This document shows, in pieces, positions 23,030 through 35,159 of a stretch of 64,000 bases of DNA. The DNA comes from Sipunculus nudus (lineage: Eukaryota; Annelida; Sipuncula; Golfingiida; Sipunculidae). Within the stretch, counting starts at the first letter, position 1, and each line of letters starts with the position of its first letter. Under the pieces are notes generated by a model. The model saw only the letters and a program-made list of their open reading frames with translations, was not told the DNA's origin and did not search any database. The stretch covers positions 11,561,501-11,625,500 of the forward strand of contig CM049308.1 of the NCBI GenBank assembly GCA_026874595.1, in the 5' to 3' direction. A program made the position numbers and the translations under genes.

Positions 23030-26000
23030 ATAGATAAAGAGGGTGTCATTCTTCTGAGACGCCCTGGGGAGAGTGACCAAAACAAATCCAACAGGTCATT
23101 ACAGTTAATGATATGCAGTGGGCACGAGCACATAAACATTCCGTGACCAAGAAAAGGGTGGCTTTAATTAGTTCGGACCTGCTGCTGGCCAAATTGGCAA
23201 TTAGCCCAGTACGGTTTGTTATGGAATGGTTGCCAGATGCTTACATCACTGGGTGATTATTGTGATAGGGAGGGGGATACATTTCATGGCTGTTCTGATG
23301 ACCGGCCAATACATCAGTCTATGTTTGACTTGTGAGGGTGTTCCACACTTGTTCTGCCTCTGGACCGTTCTATCTATCACAGATGTGACACTCTCATCTC
23401 GAGCTTCCCGTCAAATACTCCGCCAAGCAGGAGCACAACTTCCGAGTTGTCACAATCTGAACTGATTCTGACACCTTGTTCAATATGTAATGTGACTTTC
23501 TTAGAGTCTATTGCCTGATATAAAAGTCACTTGTATGTATTGAGTGTCACGTGGGGTGGTTATCTTTTTTGCTGTCATAAGGAAAAGATGATGGTGGAAC
23601 GCAAGGAAACCTTGCAGGTTGACATAGTGACAAACTGTAAGGTTTCACCCCAAATGTGAACACACAAACAGATCCCATATTAAAGCATGGACTACATAGA
23701 TCTATTAGGTACTGACTGTCAGAGAATGATTCTAGATACACAAATGTAAGTAGACAACGATAAAGGTGATTCCACCAAAGTCTAGATAAGTTTGTATGTG
23801 TGCATGCACGTTTGTTGCATGTGTATGTGCATGATTTTGTGGGTAGCTGAATATTATGTGTAATATGGGTTTGTTTCAGGAAGGCTATTCATACATATTC
23901 TGGTATTCTTACAAATTATTTACAATGACTAGTAAAAATGTCATTGAATAGAAAGATATTGGTCAATTTATTATTTATTTACTCAGGTTGCATTTTGTAC
24001 ATATTATAACTTATGAATGTAATACTGACCATTTACACTACTGTAATTAAAACCTTTTCATTTTCTAGGATCAGAACTTTGGTTTTATTTTTATAAGCCT
24101 CCCTTTTTATCAAGTTACTTCTAATTAAAGAGGATTTCCAATAGTAGAGTACCCATATTTTGTCAAGTGCAAGGTACCAATGTCTTAACTGAAACCGTAT
24201 CGTAATTATGTGGCTTAAAAGTCATAATGAAATTGTAATTGTCTCACAGCTCATAAAATAATCTTATATATACTAACATAAGGTGTTAAATAGAAGTTTA
24301 CACATAATTGTTATTTACAATTAAAGACATGTACTGCACCTAATTTATCCTTATGAATAAACTGAATTTGCTGTTTATTCAACAGATGTTAATTTTTTAC
24401 AAATGTAATGCCAGGTCAGCTAAGGACAAAAATATCCAAGTTAAAGCCTTTGTTCACACTATAAACACCAGAGTAACCCAGCAGACCCAAGTACCCTCTC
24501 TTGATCACTTCCATGTTTACACGATAAAGCCCTGAAACATTTACACTTGTACAAGTTCAGTATTAACACCACTTGTGAATACTTGATTTGGTTGGCGTCA
24601 GGAGGGGCCACACCTTCCATCCATATAATCAAGCACAAGTCTATATCGCTAAGATGCCGACTGTTTAAACAATGCTGAAATATGCTGCTCTCACTGATAC
24701 TTCAGTGAGAATTTGTGATAAGCATTTGCTAACTTGGAGGAAGTGTGATAGTGAAAAGTGCTTGAGGTTATATGAAACATATGAAGTACAAACCCCTTAC
24801 AGACAAACCCCCTAGGGGCAAACCACCCTGAAGCAAAACTCCACACCTAAATTCAAGAGGGGCCAAAACCAGTGACTTCCAGTAATATATAAACAAGACT
24901 AACTATTACATGTGTGGTAATATATTATATTTTTAGTTTTGAAGTGTAGTAAAAGGTCTTACAATACTGACTGAGGATATATTGAAGATCAGCACTAGAA
25001 CAACATCTCTCGTCCCAATCAATGACCTTGGCCTGAGGTCAATATTAAGAAATTGCCCTCAAAATGGTTGGCATTACAAATGGCCCTATCACACAAAGGT
25101 ACAAAATCCTTTGAATTAAAAATACATCCTGTTACCAGGTTACCTCCAACATTTAATTGATTTTTTTTTTGGACATTAATTACACCATATAACTCTCAAG
25201 AAAATTTGGTTAAAAACCTGTTCACAGAGTTTTATTAAAGTTGCTAAATGACAAACAAACCAAGGGTAAAACATTATACCTTGCCTAATGATGGAAGCAT
25301 ATAATTAACCTGAATAATAAATGTAAAGTATCCATGGTAAGATAGTAACATATACAAATTGATATTGATCTTGGTGTCATTTGCAGATAAGTAACAATGC
25401 ATTAATCATGCTGGAGTAGACATGCACAGGGATTCTGGGAACTTGAGCCAGCCCGGGCAGGTATCAATAAAATGGTAGACCTCTAACGCTGTGGCCATTC
25501 ATATTTTTTATCTGTACAAGCCAGGCCATGGAGAGCGGCCTAGAAGTCTAGTGCATGTTAAACTGATGCTTTTATTTATATATCACATGTATCAGCAAAA
25601 CAACTCCATCAAATGCATAAATCTCTGACCAAAAACATATTTTAGGAATATTTTGTCCATTTAGGGGCTAGTTTTTATCATATGTGCTTGATTTATGAGC
25701 AAGAATTTGATTTGCCCTTCGAATATTTTACGGAGTTCTTGCAATGACTCAGGAATTTCAGATACTAAAGAAATCACATAAACCCCAAAGGAAGGGCTAT
25801 CCAAAGCAGGAGCAAATCACAGCCATGACACGTATATGGCCCACTGCCTGATAAGGCGGCCTTCAAGCGGAAAGTCAATTTTATTACCGAGAATCAATGA
25901 TAAAACGTGACAGACTTTGAGACTCACGCCACCAGACATGGCTATCTTTAAAACGCTGAGCAAGGCCAAACATAAATCTGGTCAAAATTGCTACCCTTCT

Positions 26001-26160
26001 TTACATAAAAGGAAGCCATTAGGCTCAGATGAAAAACAGGATTGTTTAATTAACTCATCAAAGTGTCCATCATCTTTACTTCCTAATTCACAATCCGTAT
26101 TTACGATAAAATATTTAACTGGCAGTTAAGTGGTTAATGTGTAAATTGAGGGTAATCAAC
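23030..26160. other. Non-coding stretch
   Basis: No gene recognised. The parts at 23150-23470 and 25790-26060 are more complex and CpG-richer than average. TG-rich text lies at 23797-23835. A C-rich passage with repeated CAAACC-like words lies at 24789-24845. TTTAATTAACTC occurs at 26046. Confidence 0.4.
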
Positions 26161-26166
26161 AAAGCT

Positions 26167-26358
26167 CTATGTACAGAGCAGGTGGGTGATTAGAGCAACT
26201 ATGTACAGAGCAGGTAGGTGATTAAAACAACTATGTATAGAGCACGTGTGTGATAAGGGCAACTGTACAGAAAGCAGTTGGATGGTCAAAGCAACTATGA
26301 ACAGAGCAGGTTTCTGATGAGAGCAGCTGTACAGAAAGCAGGTGGGTGATCAGAGGAG
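26167..26358 (+). repeat. 32-bp minisatellite, six units
   Basis: Six consecutive 32-bp units start at 26167, 26199, 26231, 26263, 26295 and 26327, with no length variation. Each begins CTATGTACAGAGCAGGT or CTGTACAGAAAGCAG, continues with GGGTGAT and ends GAGCAA or a variant. Units 4 and 6 share the AAAGCAG variant. A partial seventh unit (CATGTGGGTGATCAGA) follows at about 26369. The unit is not a multiple of three, so it is non-coding. Confidence 0.95.
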
Positions 26359-26389
26359 AGACACAACATGTGGGTGATCAGATCATGAT

Positions 26390-28225
26390 CACATATCGAT
26401 CATCTTGGTTTTAGAGCATCATTTTCTACATAGCAGATGTATCGCAGCCACTGGGCATTGAGAAAATACACTGCAATACCTGTAATCACCTTAATCAAAT
26501 GATGTGTTACCTGAGCATAAACAAATTCCAGCTACGTCATCCAGTTGTGACTTTAATACAGGATGGTTTCTGTGACCTTATTACCGCCACCTGGGGCTTG
26601 ATGTACAGTTATATTCATATGATGCAAACATTATATCAGGTTGATGTTCACAATACAGGAGAGCGATGCTAGATAAATTATTGATCAAATATATTATCAT
26701 CTCAGTGCTGCATGGAAATTGTCCTTTAAGTAATCAGTCACGCTGCCATATCTGTGAAGCTTAAACACAATTAGCCATGGCTTGTCAGCTTTGTCATGAA
26801 ATATTAACCACTCAATATCACGCTTTTCAGATGTTTTTAGCCTAGGCTGTGAATGAATTCTGCCTGACATATAAATCTTAGCTCTTCAATATGTAATCAG
26901 AATAGGTGCTTAAACGGTTCTATGTGTTATATATTAGTGAGATAATGATAGATGTTAGTGACCTGTCATAATGTTAAAGGTTATAAATAAAATTGGGGTG
27001 GTAAATTCTAATTCAATTCATGATAGAGTAAGGAGTATAAATAGAAAAAGTGAGTATAAATACTATTTGACTCTTGAAATTCATGGGAAAAACTAATTTC
27101 ACATTACTTGCACTATATGTACATGGCACATTTCAAATACATGATGGTGTGTAGACCTGACCTATACCACTCACTGTGCTATAAAGTATGGGTGATGAAG
27201 ATGTTATTTATATTTTAAGAATCAGTGTCCTTTATTCTTCTGTCCTCATTAACAAGAATGACAAAAATCAAATGCCACTGCCATATAGTGATGTTGTGCT
27301 AAAAATAACAAGTAAGGTAATGAGTTTGACTGAACGGTCTTTAGTGCCAGAAGATTTCTCATTTCATCGAGGCCTCCAACTGGAAGGAAAGATACATTTG
27401 AACACTGTAATGGTTTGTTTTTTCCTGCTCTACTGATTATATATCCTGACGTGGTCAAGTTGCAGAGTATCCATTTATATAATTAAGCATGATAATTTTA
27501 GAACAACATCCAGTGAAAAGCCATTAATTTTTTCTTTGCGTATTGGGCCATTGCCCCTGAACCCCAGTAATGGAATTGTAATTAAGACACTGCTCGAGTT
27601 GTCATTATGGACTTTATATTATCAAGTTGACACGAATGTAACATTTTGTATAGAAGCAGTGAACACCACACCCAGTATGAAAACATGAAGCATGAAGAAA
27701 ATATACTTAAATGAATGCTTGTTCAAGGATCCAAAATTTTTGTCAGAATCTGACAGCATAATTCAAGTTTTTTTTAACTTGACCATGCAACCTTAAAGGT
27801 ATTTGCACAGGATATTTCATATGACCATTTATTTCAGGGGTAAATCCATGTACAGTGCATGAGATGAAGGAATAAGGAGAAAAAAATGTGAAGAGAGAAT
27901 ATGGGATCAATAGAGGGAACCTGCAGGGAAACTCTAGACTAAGCACCTGGATCTGGATCACGTTGAAATGCCTTCATGTTGTACACCAGACCAATACTAT
28001 AATGGCATCATTTTTCATTAAAACTTGTCTGCCACTTTTTCTGTAATCTTTTCAACAAATTTAATCCATTTTAAATATATGTCTTGAACCTAGAAATGTA
28101 TGAATTTATGGCAATTTTAAGCTAAAGTATAATAGGATTTTATGGCAGTTTACAGTTGTTTAATGACCATCAGGAGTTAAAACAGGATTTCATAAATGGT
28201 TATTGATTACAGTCATAAAATAAAA
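26390..28225. other. Non-coding stretch
   Basis: The part at 26400-26880 is complex and lightly CpG-bearing. AT-rich DNA follows. Overlapping small frames at 27188-27458 on opposite strands are not convincing. Confidence 0.45.
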
Positions 28226-28429
28226 ATTTTAGTAATAATAGTAATAGATTGCCAGCTGAAAAGGAAAGCTGAAAACGGAGGCTGAATCATCTATGGAGGT
28301 TAGCCTGAATGAAGCCAGCCTGTATCCAGGGCTGGACAGAGCTGCTTGAGGTGTTAATGGGCTGACAAGTCGACTGTTTAGTATAAACACCTCCAGCTTA
28401 GGAGGAGCCAGGCAACATAAACCGCCTGC

Positions 28430-28570
28430 AGGAAGCATGCCACCTTCCAGGAACTTCTAGGAACTTGTAGGGACTTCTAGGAAGCTGGATACCCCCAAGG
28501 AATTTGTTTATAGTAAAGAATACATAGTCACTGGGGAGCTGAGGCAGTCACTGGGGCAGTCACTGGTCAG
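28430..28570 (+). repeat. Short imperfect tandem repeats
   Basis: Three roughly 11-bp units (AGGAACTTCTA, GGAACTTGTA, GGGACTTCTA) lie at about 28448-28480. Two or three copies of a GGCAGTCACTGG word follow at about 28525-28567. Both are small and diverged. Confidence 0.6.
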
Positions 28571-28767
28571 TATAAGTACTGGAGTAGCAGCAACCCCGCT
28601 GAGTTGACTCCATAGGTCTACAAACATCAAAGCCAAGCTCAGATGCTGGTGTTAGTGAAGAAGACCCCAAGATCTTGGGTTGTGCAGCAGAGAGTGTCCA
28701 GTGAGAACACACTGGACTGCAAGTGCTGGTTCCAGCTGAGACAGCCCATGCAGGCAAGAGGGCTTAA

Positions 28768-28890
28768 CCAGTCAACCCAACAGCAACTAGCCCTGGCTGA
28801 ACCAAAGCAAGCACTATAATTGGATAAACTATCATGAAGAAGCAGACAATTGATACTGCCAAGCTGGATTTGCGAGCAGTGCTTAAGTGC
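28768..28890 (+). repeat. Interspersed repeat family C, copy 1
   Basis: Colinear similarity with 31590-31725: CCAACAGCAACT, then AAGCACTA, then TTGATACTG, then CAAGCTGGATTTGCG. The copies are diverged and gapped. The flanking 28230-28760 is unusually complex and GC-richer and may belong to the same element. No coding capacity was recognised. Confidence 0.35.
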
Positions 28891-29916
28891 CCCTGTTGTC
28901 TGGTAAACTCTAAAAGTGTGTTACTCTATCAGCTAAGTGATGCTAATTCCTTCTACCATGGGTAATATAACTGCTTTATTAGATTTACATGGTTTTCTGG
29001 TGTAATTCTGCAGCAAGCTCACAGGTTCTAGTTTACCTTCCACTTTTGGATTGTGTCCAAATAATGTCAAACCAAGCTATGTTGAAACTGAAGGAACCTT
29101 ATTGAAACCCATTAATAATAACATTAATAATATCAGTTTAATGATAATAATCATAGATTTTGCACTGATTTACAGCTTGAAGATTGACCAAACAAGATTT
29201 ATCATTAAAACCATGAAATAAAATGATATTAACTCTTATCTGTGTCAAAACGACATTATATACAAATAATTATATGCCATGGATCTATCCAATTAAAGGT
29301 TTCTTTTTTTTATTCAAGAAATAAAGCAGTTCCTTATATGAACTATATATATTATATTTTTTTTTCTTTTTTTTCTCATATATAGTATTCTGACCCTAAT
29401 AAATCATAAAGAATAGACAGCTCCCCAGTTTATAAGCTAACATTATTCCTTTCTCAAATTAACTTTTTTTTAAACAAACCCACAGTTTCCTAGAGTTAAT
29501 TTCCTGGTAATGTCCATGTGGTACAATATTCATTTCACATACTGAAATAAAACTATGAATATAAAACATACTGGATTATGAAAACTGCTTATGACTGCTC
29601 TTTGGGAGAAAAAATTTAAAGCCAAACCCAGACTAACCTGTGTGGAATTTTACAAATATTTTTTGATCAAATGTAATAAAGCTCTGCTTATCATTTGGTG
29701 GTCACAGGTTGCCTCATGTAAACCTTTTTATATGCTCACAGATATGAACCATTGTCATTATTACAACTGATTAACTTTGAAAGTGACATGAATAACTTTT
29801 TAGGTCACATTAAGTAACATTTTAAAGAGTCGCACACAAAAAAAAATTGTCAGCATCACACAAATGATTATGTCTTACAGTCAAAAAAACTTTTCTACGA
29901 CTCCAAGGAACAAAAT

Positions 29917-30340
29917 TTTATTTTAGAGTCCCACATCTGAACCTATTTTAGTCTCTTTTAGAGTCACAAATTGACCTTTTAGAGTCACAAATTAATTGCT
30001 TTTTGAGTCACAAATTAACCTCTTCTAGAGTCACAAATTAACCTCTTTAAGAGTCACAAATTAACCTCACTTAGAGTCACAAATAAAACTTTTAGAGTCA
30101 CAAATTAACTTTTTTTCAAGTCACAAATTAACCTCTTTTTATGTCACATGTTACCCCCCTTTAGAGTCCCAAATTAACCTCTTTTTGAGTCATTAAAAGA
30201 ATCTCTTTTATATAGTTAGAAATTACCCTCTTTCAGAGTAAAAATTAACCTCTTTTAGAATCACAAATTGACCTCTCTTAGAGTCACAAATTAGCCTCAT
30301 TTAGAGTCACAAATTAACCTCTTTTTGAGTTGCACAATTC
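29917..30340 (+). repeat. 23-bp minisatellite, about 18 units
   Basis: The unit TTAGAGTCACAAATTAACCT plus CTT repeats with substitutions and small indels for about 420 bp. Degenerate relatives (TTTAGGTCACATTAAG, TTAAAGAGTCGCACA) extend upstream to about 29795. Central units are the most uniform, while several (30135-30240) are heavily altered. Unit length is not a multiple of three and stops occur in every unit, so it is non-coding. Confidence 0.92.
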
Positions 30341-30344
30341 TGCA

Positions 30345-31585
30345 GAACCTAGGATCACACAGTCTTTGCCACTGGTACAAAGTCGACAGTTGATTCTAGG
30401 ATGAAACAGGACTATCATAGGATGATATTTGTCTGATCAGAAACACTAGCTGAGGACAAATGAACAAAAAGTACCGCTGTAATCATTCTCTGTGGGGTCC
30501 TGGTTCTTTCTATATGGTCGTCAATGCAAACTTGAAAGCCATTTGTCAAACAGTCTTCCTGGGGGCAGTCCCCAGCAGAGGTCCATCCAGGTAATGTAGA
30601 TTTATTATAGTAGCTCGTTCACATCTTGTGGCATGACTCGTTGTGCGACAGTCTCAGTTAACCAAGAGTATTGATAACCTTTATAAATGTATCTTTTAAC
30701 CTGCCCCTGACAAAGTGTGGTCCTATATTTCATTTTCCATTTATGGAGAGAAACATAGGTTTTTATTACATTTATTTCAATTTTTTTCTCACCAATGGTA
30801 TTACATATATAAATGTTTCTTCTGTGTTAGCCATTATAAACTGCAATGGTATTTTTCATTTTTCCACTTGTAGCATGATGCATAAGGTTTTAATACATCC
30901 ATGCATTATTTTTTCTTGCCAAAACTATAACTATTAATGAGTTTTCTATCTGATCTGTAATATCTATAAAATTCATGTTCAACAGTCTTTAGCATATTTC
31001 TAAAAGAGGTGCTTGCCTCAGTGCTTAGCTAAATTAAAATCAACAATACATATTTGCTAACAACCATACGCAGTGTCATATTACATTTTGCAGCTGATGT
31101 TCATCTTGAATTCTTCAAAACATCATTCAAAGGAACCGGCAAATGGTGGTAGCAGCCATTACCTTATAATGATTGAGGTTCTAATGAAAGACATTCAAAA
31201 GTCACCGTTAAACACTGTATAATGTTAGAGGAGCAAAAAGATTCTGCTTACTCATTAGAGGTTGATTTAAGGGTGACAGTCACTATACTGAAGATGAACT
31301 CACGCCTAATACCCTACAACATGTCCTTGCAATTGAGTACAAAACAGAACTGCAGGGGCAAATATAAAAAGTTAACCAATTTCAAACAGTACATCAGTGG
31401 TAATGTTCGGCAGTGTGCTCCGAGGTGGGTGGTGTCTTTAGTTTGCTACTACATACAGGGAGCTTGTAAGAACTGCAGGGAGTTTTCCTTTTTCCTCGGA
31501 TCACTTGAGCTCTGACAAGGATGTCGCCAACTTTTCCTTTGCTATTGGGAACATGGTGTATTTGTAAACCCTCAAACATCAACAG
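30345..31585. other. Non-coding stretch
   Basis: The part at 30350-30670 is complex and carries several CpGs. The rest is AT-rich. The 97-codon plus frame at 31222-31515 overlaps an opposite-strand frame and has no recognised domain. Confidence 0.45.
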
Positions 31586-31589
31586 CTGC

Positions 31590-31725
31590 ACAAAAACCAG
31601 CAGCAACTGGACTGAATAAACCAAGCATTAAGGGGATGGAATTCAAACTCTGGAACTGTGCAGTTGATACTGTTTGACCACAGGTGACGAGTTTTTGATC
31701 CCAAGTGGGTTTTGCGCTGTAAAGC
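31590..31725 (+). repeat. Interspersed repeat family C, copy 2
   Basis: Partner of 28768-28890, sharing CCAGCAGCAACT, AAGCATTA, TTGATACTG and CAAGTGGGTTTTGCG in order. Similarity is moderate. Confidence 0.35.
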
Positions 31726-31935
31726 CTGAAAGCCAAACCTGCTGGGGCCTCATAAAGATGACCGCTCGTGACTTCCACTGTGTCGCTCTCTGACTGATGA
31801 GAGGCACAAATAGAAAGAACTCCAGTTTATTTCATCTCCTATTCAAGCAGCTCCCATACTTTATTAAATAAACTGTTTGTTCTTAACTTATGCCGTATTT
31901 CTGCAAAGGCAGTGAAAAGTCTACTACACACTTAA

Positions 31936-32000
31936 TACAGTAAAATCTTATTAATCTGAATTTGCAGTGGTGAAGAGCAGTTAATTTGTTCAGATAAACT
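31936..32000 (+). mobile_element. Solo pogo/Tc1-like element end (weak)
   Basis: TACAGTAAAATCTTATTAAT at 31936 resembles the CAGTAAAACCT-type terminal repeat of pogo-like elements next to a TA target. A matching right end was not found, so this is at most a fragment. Confidence 0.25.
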
Positions 32001-32264
32001 ATGACATTTCTTTTTTTCTGTCAAACTCTATAATTCTTTGAGTTCTGAGGCACATAAAACATTTCAAATTTAAGTATTTGAATAAGGAATGTTTATGAGT
32101 TACTCCAACTATTTATAACTCAACACAGATGAAACTGATGGAGGAAAATGTCCTCTGTATATATAGTACCATTTGATTTGAATCACTCTTAAGTTTATGG
32201 TATACCTAGCTGTTTACATTTCCGCAAAGGTGATTCACAATATGGACAGGTACATTTACATTTA

Positions 32265-32345
32265 CAGTGGAACATGTCTAAAAGACCACCAGTGAATTAA
32301 GACCTTTTTTTTCTCATGGGTGGCTTTGTAACACAGGTTTTACTG
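32265..32345. mobile_element. 81-bp pogo/Tc1-like MITE
   Basis: The left end CAGTGGAACATGT and the right end (read in reverse complement) CAGTAAAACCTGT match at 10 of 13 positions. Both are flanked by TA (32263-32264 and 32346-32347), as expected for Tc1/mariner/pogo target duplication. The inside carries AAAGACCACC and GACC words that recur in such elements. It is far too short to encode a transposase. Confidence 0.7.
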
Positions 32346-32529
32346 TAATTGCAAAATGCAAAGAGTTGTAAACCTCCACAGTTGGTCATCCTGTTCACTC
32401 CCCTAAACTGCCAAAGCTGGACATCCTGGTTCCCTCCTAAACCAGGATTGCAATCAATCACCTGTTGGAAGCACAGACAACAAGGAAGAGACACCCTGAC
32501 TTCTGGTCAAAGGCAAGCATTCCTAGGGC

Positions 32530-32843
32530 CTGGACAGCTGAGGGGTAAAATGCCTGGCCTTCTTGGCTTGTGACCCAGGTTCTATCCCAGGTGCTGCGTT
32601 TAGAATGGGTTGTAGTGGCCCATCCAAGGTTGGTGGTTCTCTCCGGGTTCTCCGGTTTCTTCCATCTCTCTCACTACAATATTCAACTCTATCAGTGTCT
32701 TCTACTTTCACCTTTAATATATTTAACTGTAAAACTTTGTTGTTGCTGAGAGAGCCAGCGTTGGCCGGTTTGTCCAGAGACCTGTGACTGGCTTGAGCGC
32801 GGACTTCACTTTCAGTCAGACAGTCAGCAAGCATTCCCTACCA
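32530..32843 (+). mobile_element. tRNA-derived SINE
   Basis: The head has an A-box-like CAGCTGAGGGG (about 32535-32545) and a B box GGTTCTATCCC (about 32578-32588). The body contains CTCCGGGTTCTCCGGTTTC at 32641-32659, a phrase I recall from SINEs of aquatic animals. The element appears to run to about 32843, where the hAT-type element's target duplication starts. The small frames on both strands here (32523-32834 minus, 32563-32787 plus) are SINE sequence and not genes. Confidence 0.65.
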
Positions 32844-32851
32844 CTATACAC

Positions 32852-33321
32852 CAGTGATGTAGAACTGAGTCCACTTATTTATGGACTTGGACTCAAGGGT
32901 CCTGGACTCAGACTTTTACTCAGACATGGAGGTAAGGACTGAAGAAATCATGACAAGTCCATCGAGTACAATGTGAACTACTAACAAAATATTACAAAAT
33001 AATAACACTATATATAAACCAAGCTTTGCTCACTATTGGGAGCAGAAATGTTATTAACCATTATAGAAAAGCACATGTGAACTATAACTTAAAAATGTGA
33101 AATATAACCTTAAAAATGTACATGTAATCTGAAAATTCCATTTTAAATTTTTCATTGAGAATATCTATATTGGACTCGGACTTGGACTCTGGTTCCAAAT
33201 GACACAGACCTTAAAGAAGGTGGACTTGGACTCAAACCTCAAGGACTTGGACTTTGACTTGAGTTAATTGCACTCAGACTTGCGCTCGGACACAGATGCT
33301 GTGGACTCAACTACAACACTG
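32852..33321. mobile_element. hAT-type MITE with intact TIRs and target duplication
   Basis: The left end reads CAGTGATGTAGAACTGAGTC and the right end, reverse-complemented, CAGTGTTGTAGTTGAGTC. The left then continues to CCAC, matching GTGG at 33301-33304. The element is flanked by the identical 8-mer CTATACAC at 32844-32851 and 33322-33329. An 8-bp duplication with a CAGTG start is characteristic of hAT transposons. The 470-bp interior is rich in GGACTTGGACT words near both ends and AT-rich in the middle, without coding capacity. A decayed second copy lies at 43668-44151. Confidence 0.9.
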
Positions 33322-33329
33322 CTATACAC

Positions 33330-34750
33330 TGTACATGATACCCTGCCCTGACCCTGTCTGGTCAGTCACCAGCTTATTCTACCACTAACACCAGCACTGA
33401 TCTCACCGGAGAATGTCTGATCAGGAATAAACCCTCTAAAACAGGAGAGATCATCGCTGAAATAACAAGTCTAGACTGCTACACCATTCATCTCTATCCT
33501 GCCAAAGTCCCAGCACCCCAGAATAAAAATCTCACCCATATAGGGACAATGTTTTCTCGATTTCCAAGATATCAAGAGATTTCAAAGAGATGAAGAAAGC
33601 TTTTTACTGTCCTCAAAGCTGAAGAACTGACATAATGATCCTTTCTGCTAATTTTATTTCACAATTACCTTCATCAAAAGTAAATTAAGAGTTTTTGTGT
33701 GACCACACACTATAGATAAATTAAAGCATTTAAGCACTTTCAATAACCTTAAAGGAGATCAAACAAAATGAACTACACTGTATGAAATAACCTTCTACTA
33801 GAACTAACAGTGCTTCACATGGCTGAAATATCCTTTTTCACAGCTTTCGTCATGAAAGTGTCATAACGTGCATAGTGATGATAACTTTTGGTGGCATTGT
33901 CCATGGAAGGAAGTTGAACAATTTGTGGGAGAATAATCAGTTTTCTTTCATCCATGGGCTGCCATTTTTTTTAGTAAAAACAACTCAAGAGACAAACCTC
34001 ACAATTTACATGGAAAACACTAAATGTCAGTGCATTATTCTAATAAAAACACAACATATGCAAAAAAATATATATTACATAAATCACCAAAAATCTTTTA
34101 ATTTGAGATTCTATTATGTTTACCACATTCATAACATTTATAATGGCTGACAACTTGATAAAATGATCCCCTGAGAGCTGTGGATAACCCCGGCACTGAA
34201 AGTATATTATTTTATATATCAGATATTTTCAGCAATGAATCAGACATTTTCTTGATTAGACCAAGTGGGTTCTTGACAAAACCACAAGCTTGGGCAGTGC
34301 TGAGGGGTCATAAACATTAGACTGACACGGGTCTGGGGTAATTATCTCCCCGGGTTATATTCTACTGGACGTGGGTACTGTTTATATACCCACAAGGAGG
34401 AGTCTCCTTATCGTTACAGCTCAGTCACTGTCTGACAGCCCTGGCCTGGCTGCGGCTGGTCTCCTGAGTAAATTTTGTTCTCTCAAACTGGAAACCCTTA
34501 ATTAAGCCCCCAGTCCCAGACTAGAATCCTCACTGTTTGTTCATGTGGTCTTTCTTGCTTGTAATTTGTTATTGGGGGACTGAATGAGATATATAAATGA
34601 TAGGGTATCAGAGGAGGGAGGGAGGTTTATATGTTACTGATGTTAATTATCTGCACAGGATCATTGAAAAAAAGAAAAGTATTTTTCTGAGACTAAATTC
34701 ATTTGAGTAACTTTATCTATAGCAACAAAGTCACTGAGGCTGAGCGGAGT
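33330..34750. other. Non-coding stretch
   Basis: No gene recognised. AT-rich at 33640-34230 and more complex at 34240-34560, including CCCCGGGTTATA. A small frame at 33875-34150 has no recognised domain. Confidence 0.45.
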
Positions 34751-34753
34751 ACA

Positions 34754-35092
34754 TTAGATGCTGATGAAAAGTGAATTCAGCTTTCCATTAAAATCCAACA
34801 CTGTCGGATCCACATCAGTTCCCTCAGCAATGACAAAGTGGGACAGTTTGATTTTTTGTGGTTGGTCCGGTCTTGAAAGATGAAAGTAAAAGATACTGAT
34901 AAAATGAAGAAGTGATAGACTTTGAGAAAGCCACCCCAAGCTAAGCGCATAGAGATCCAAGACTCCTTCCCAGGTCAGCTCCAGACCATCGTGCACCGGG
35001 TCTAAGAAGTGAAGTCGGATGAGCAAGCAGAGCAGCAGCAACCGCGCCCCCTTTGTGCAGAACGCCTGTACACTGCCTTTACCTGCATGCAC
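34754..35092 (-). CDS. Doubtful ORF, 112 codons, unknown
   Basis: An open frame on the minus strand starts ATG in CATGCAGGTAAAG, which also looks like a splice donor context. The predicted protein has a short basic start, then a hydrophobic Leu-rich stretch at about residues 18-26 and further hydrophobic segments at about 40-70. I recognise no domain. The first half coincides with a CpG-richer patch (about ten CpGs in 210 bp, 34950-35160), unlike most chance frames here. ORFs of this length are expected by chance a few times in a window of this size and composition, so it may equally be non-coding. Confidence 0.12.
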   Translation of the reverse strand: MHAGKGSVQAFCTKGARLLLLCLLIRLHFLDPVHDGLELTWEGVLDLYALSLGWLSQSLSLLHFISIFYFHLSRPDQPQKIKLSHFVIAEGTDVDPTVLDFNGKLNSLFISI

Positions 35093-35159
35093 ACAGCGCA
35101 GCCCTGTCTAGAAGTCTTGTTGCGAATGTTAAGAAAGTGATCTTCATCAGCCGGGGTAC

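Noticed and set aside
32523-32834. 103- and 74-codon ORFs on opposite strands
   Set aside because: Both lie inside the tRNA-derived SINE.
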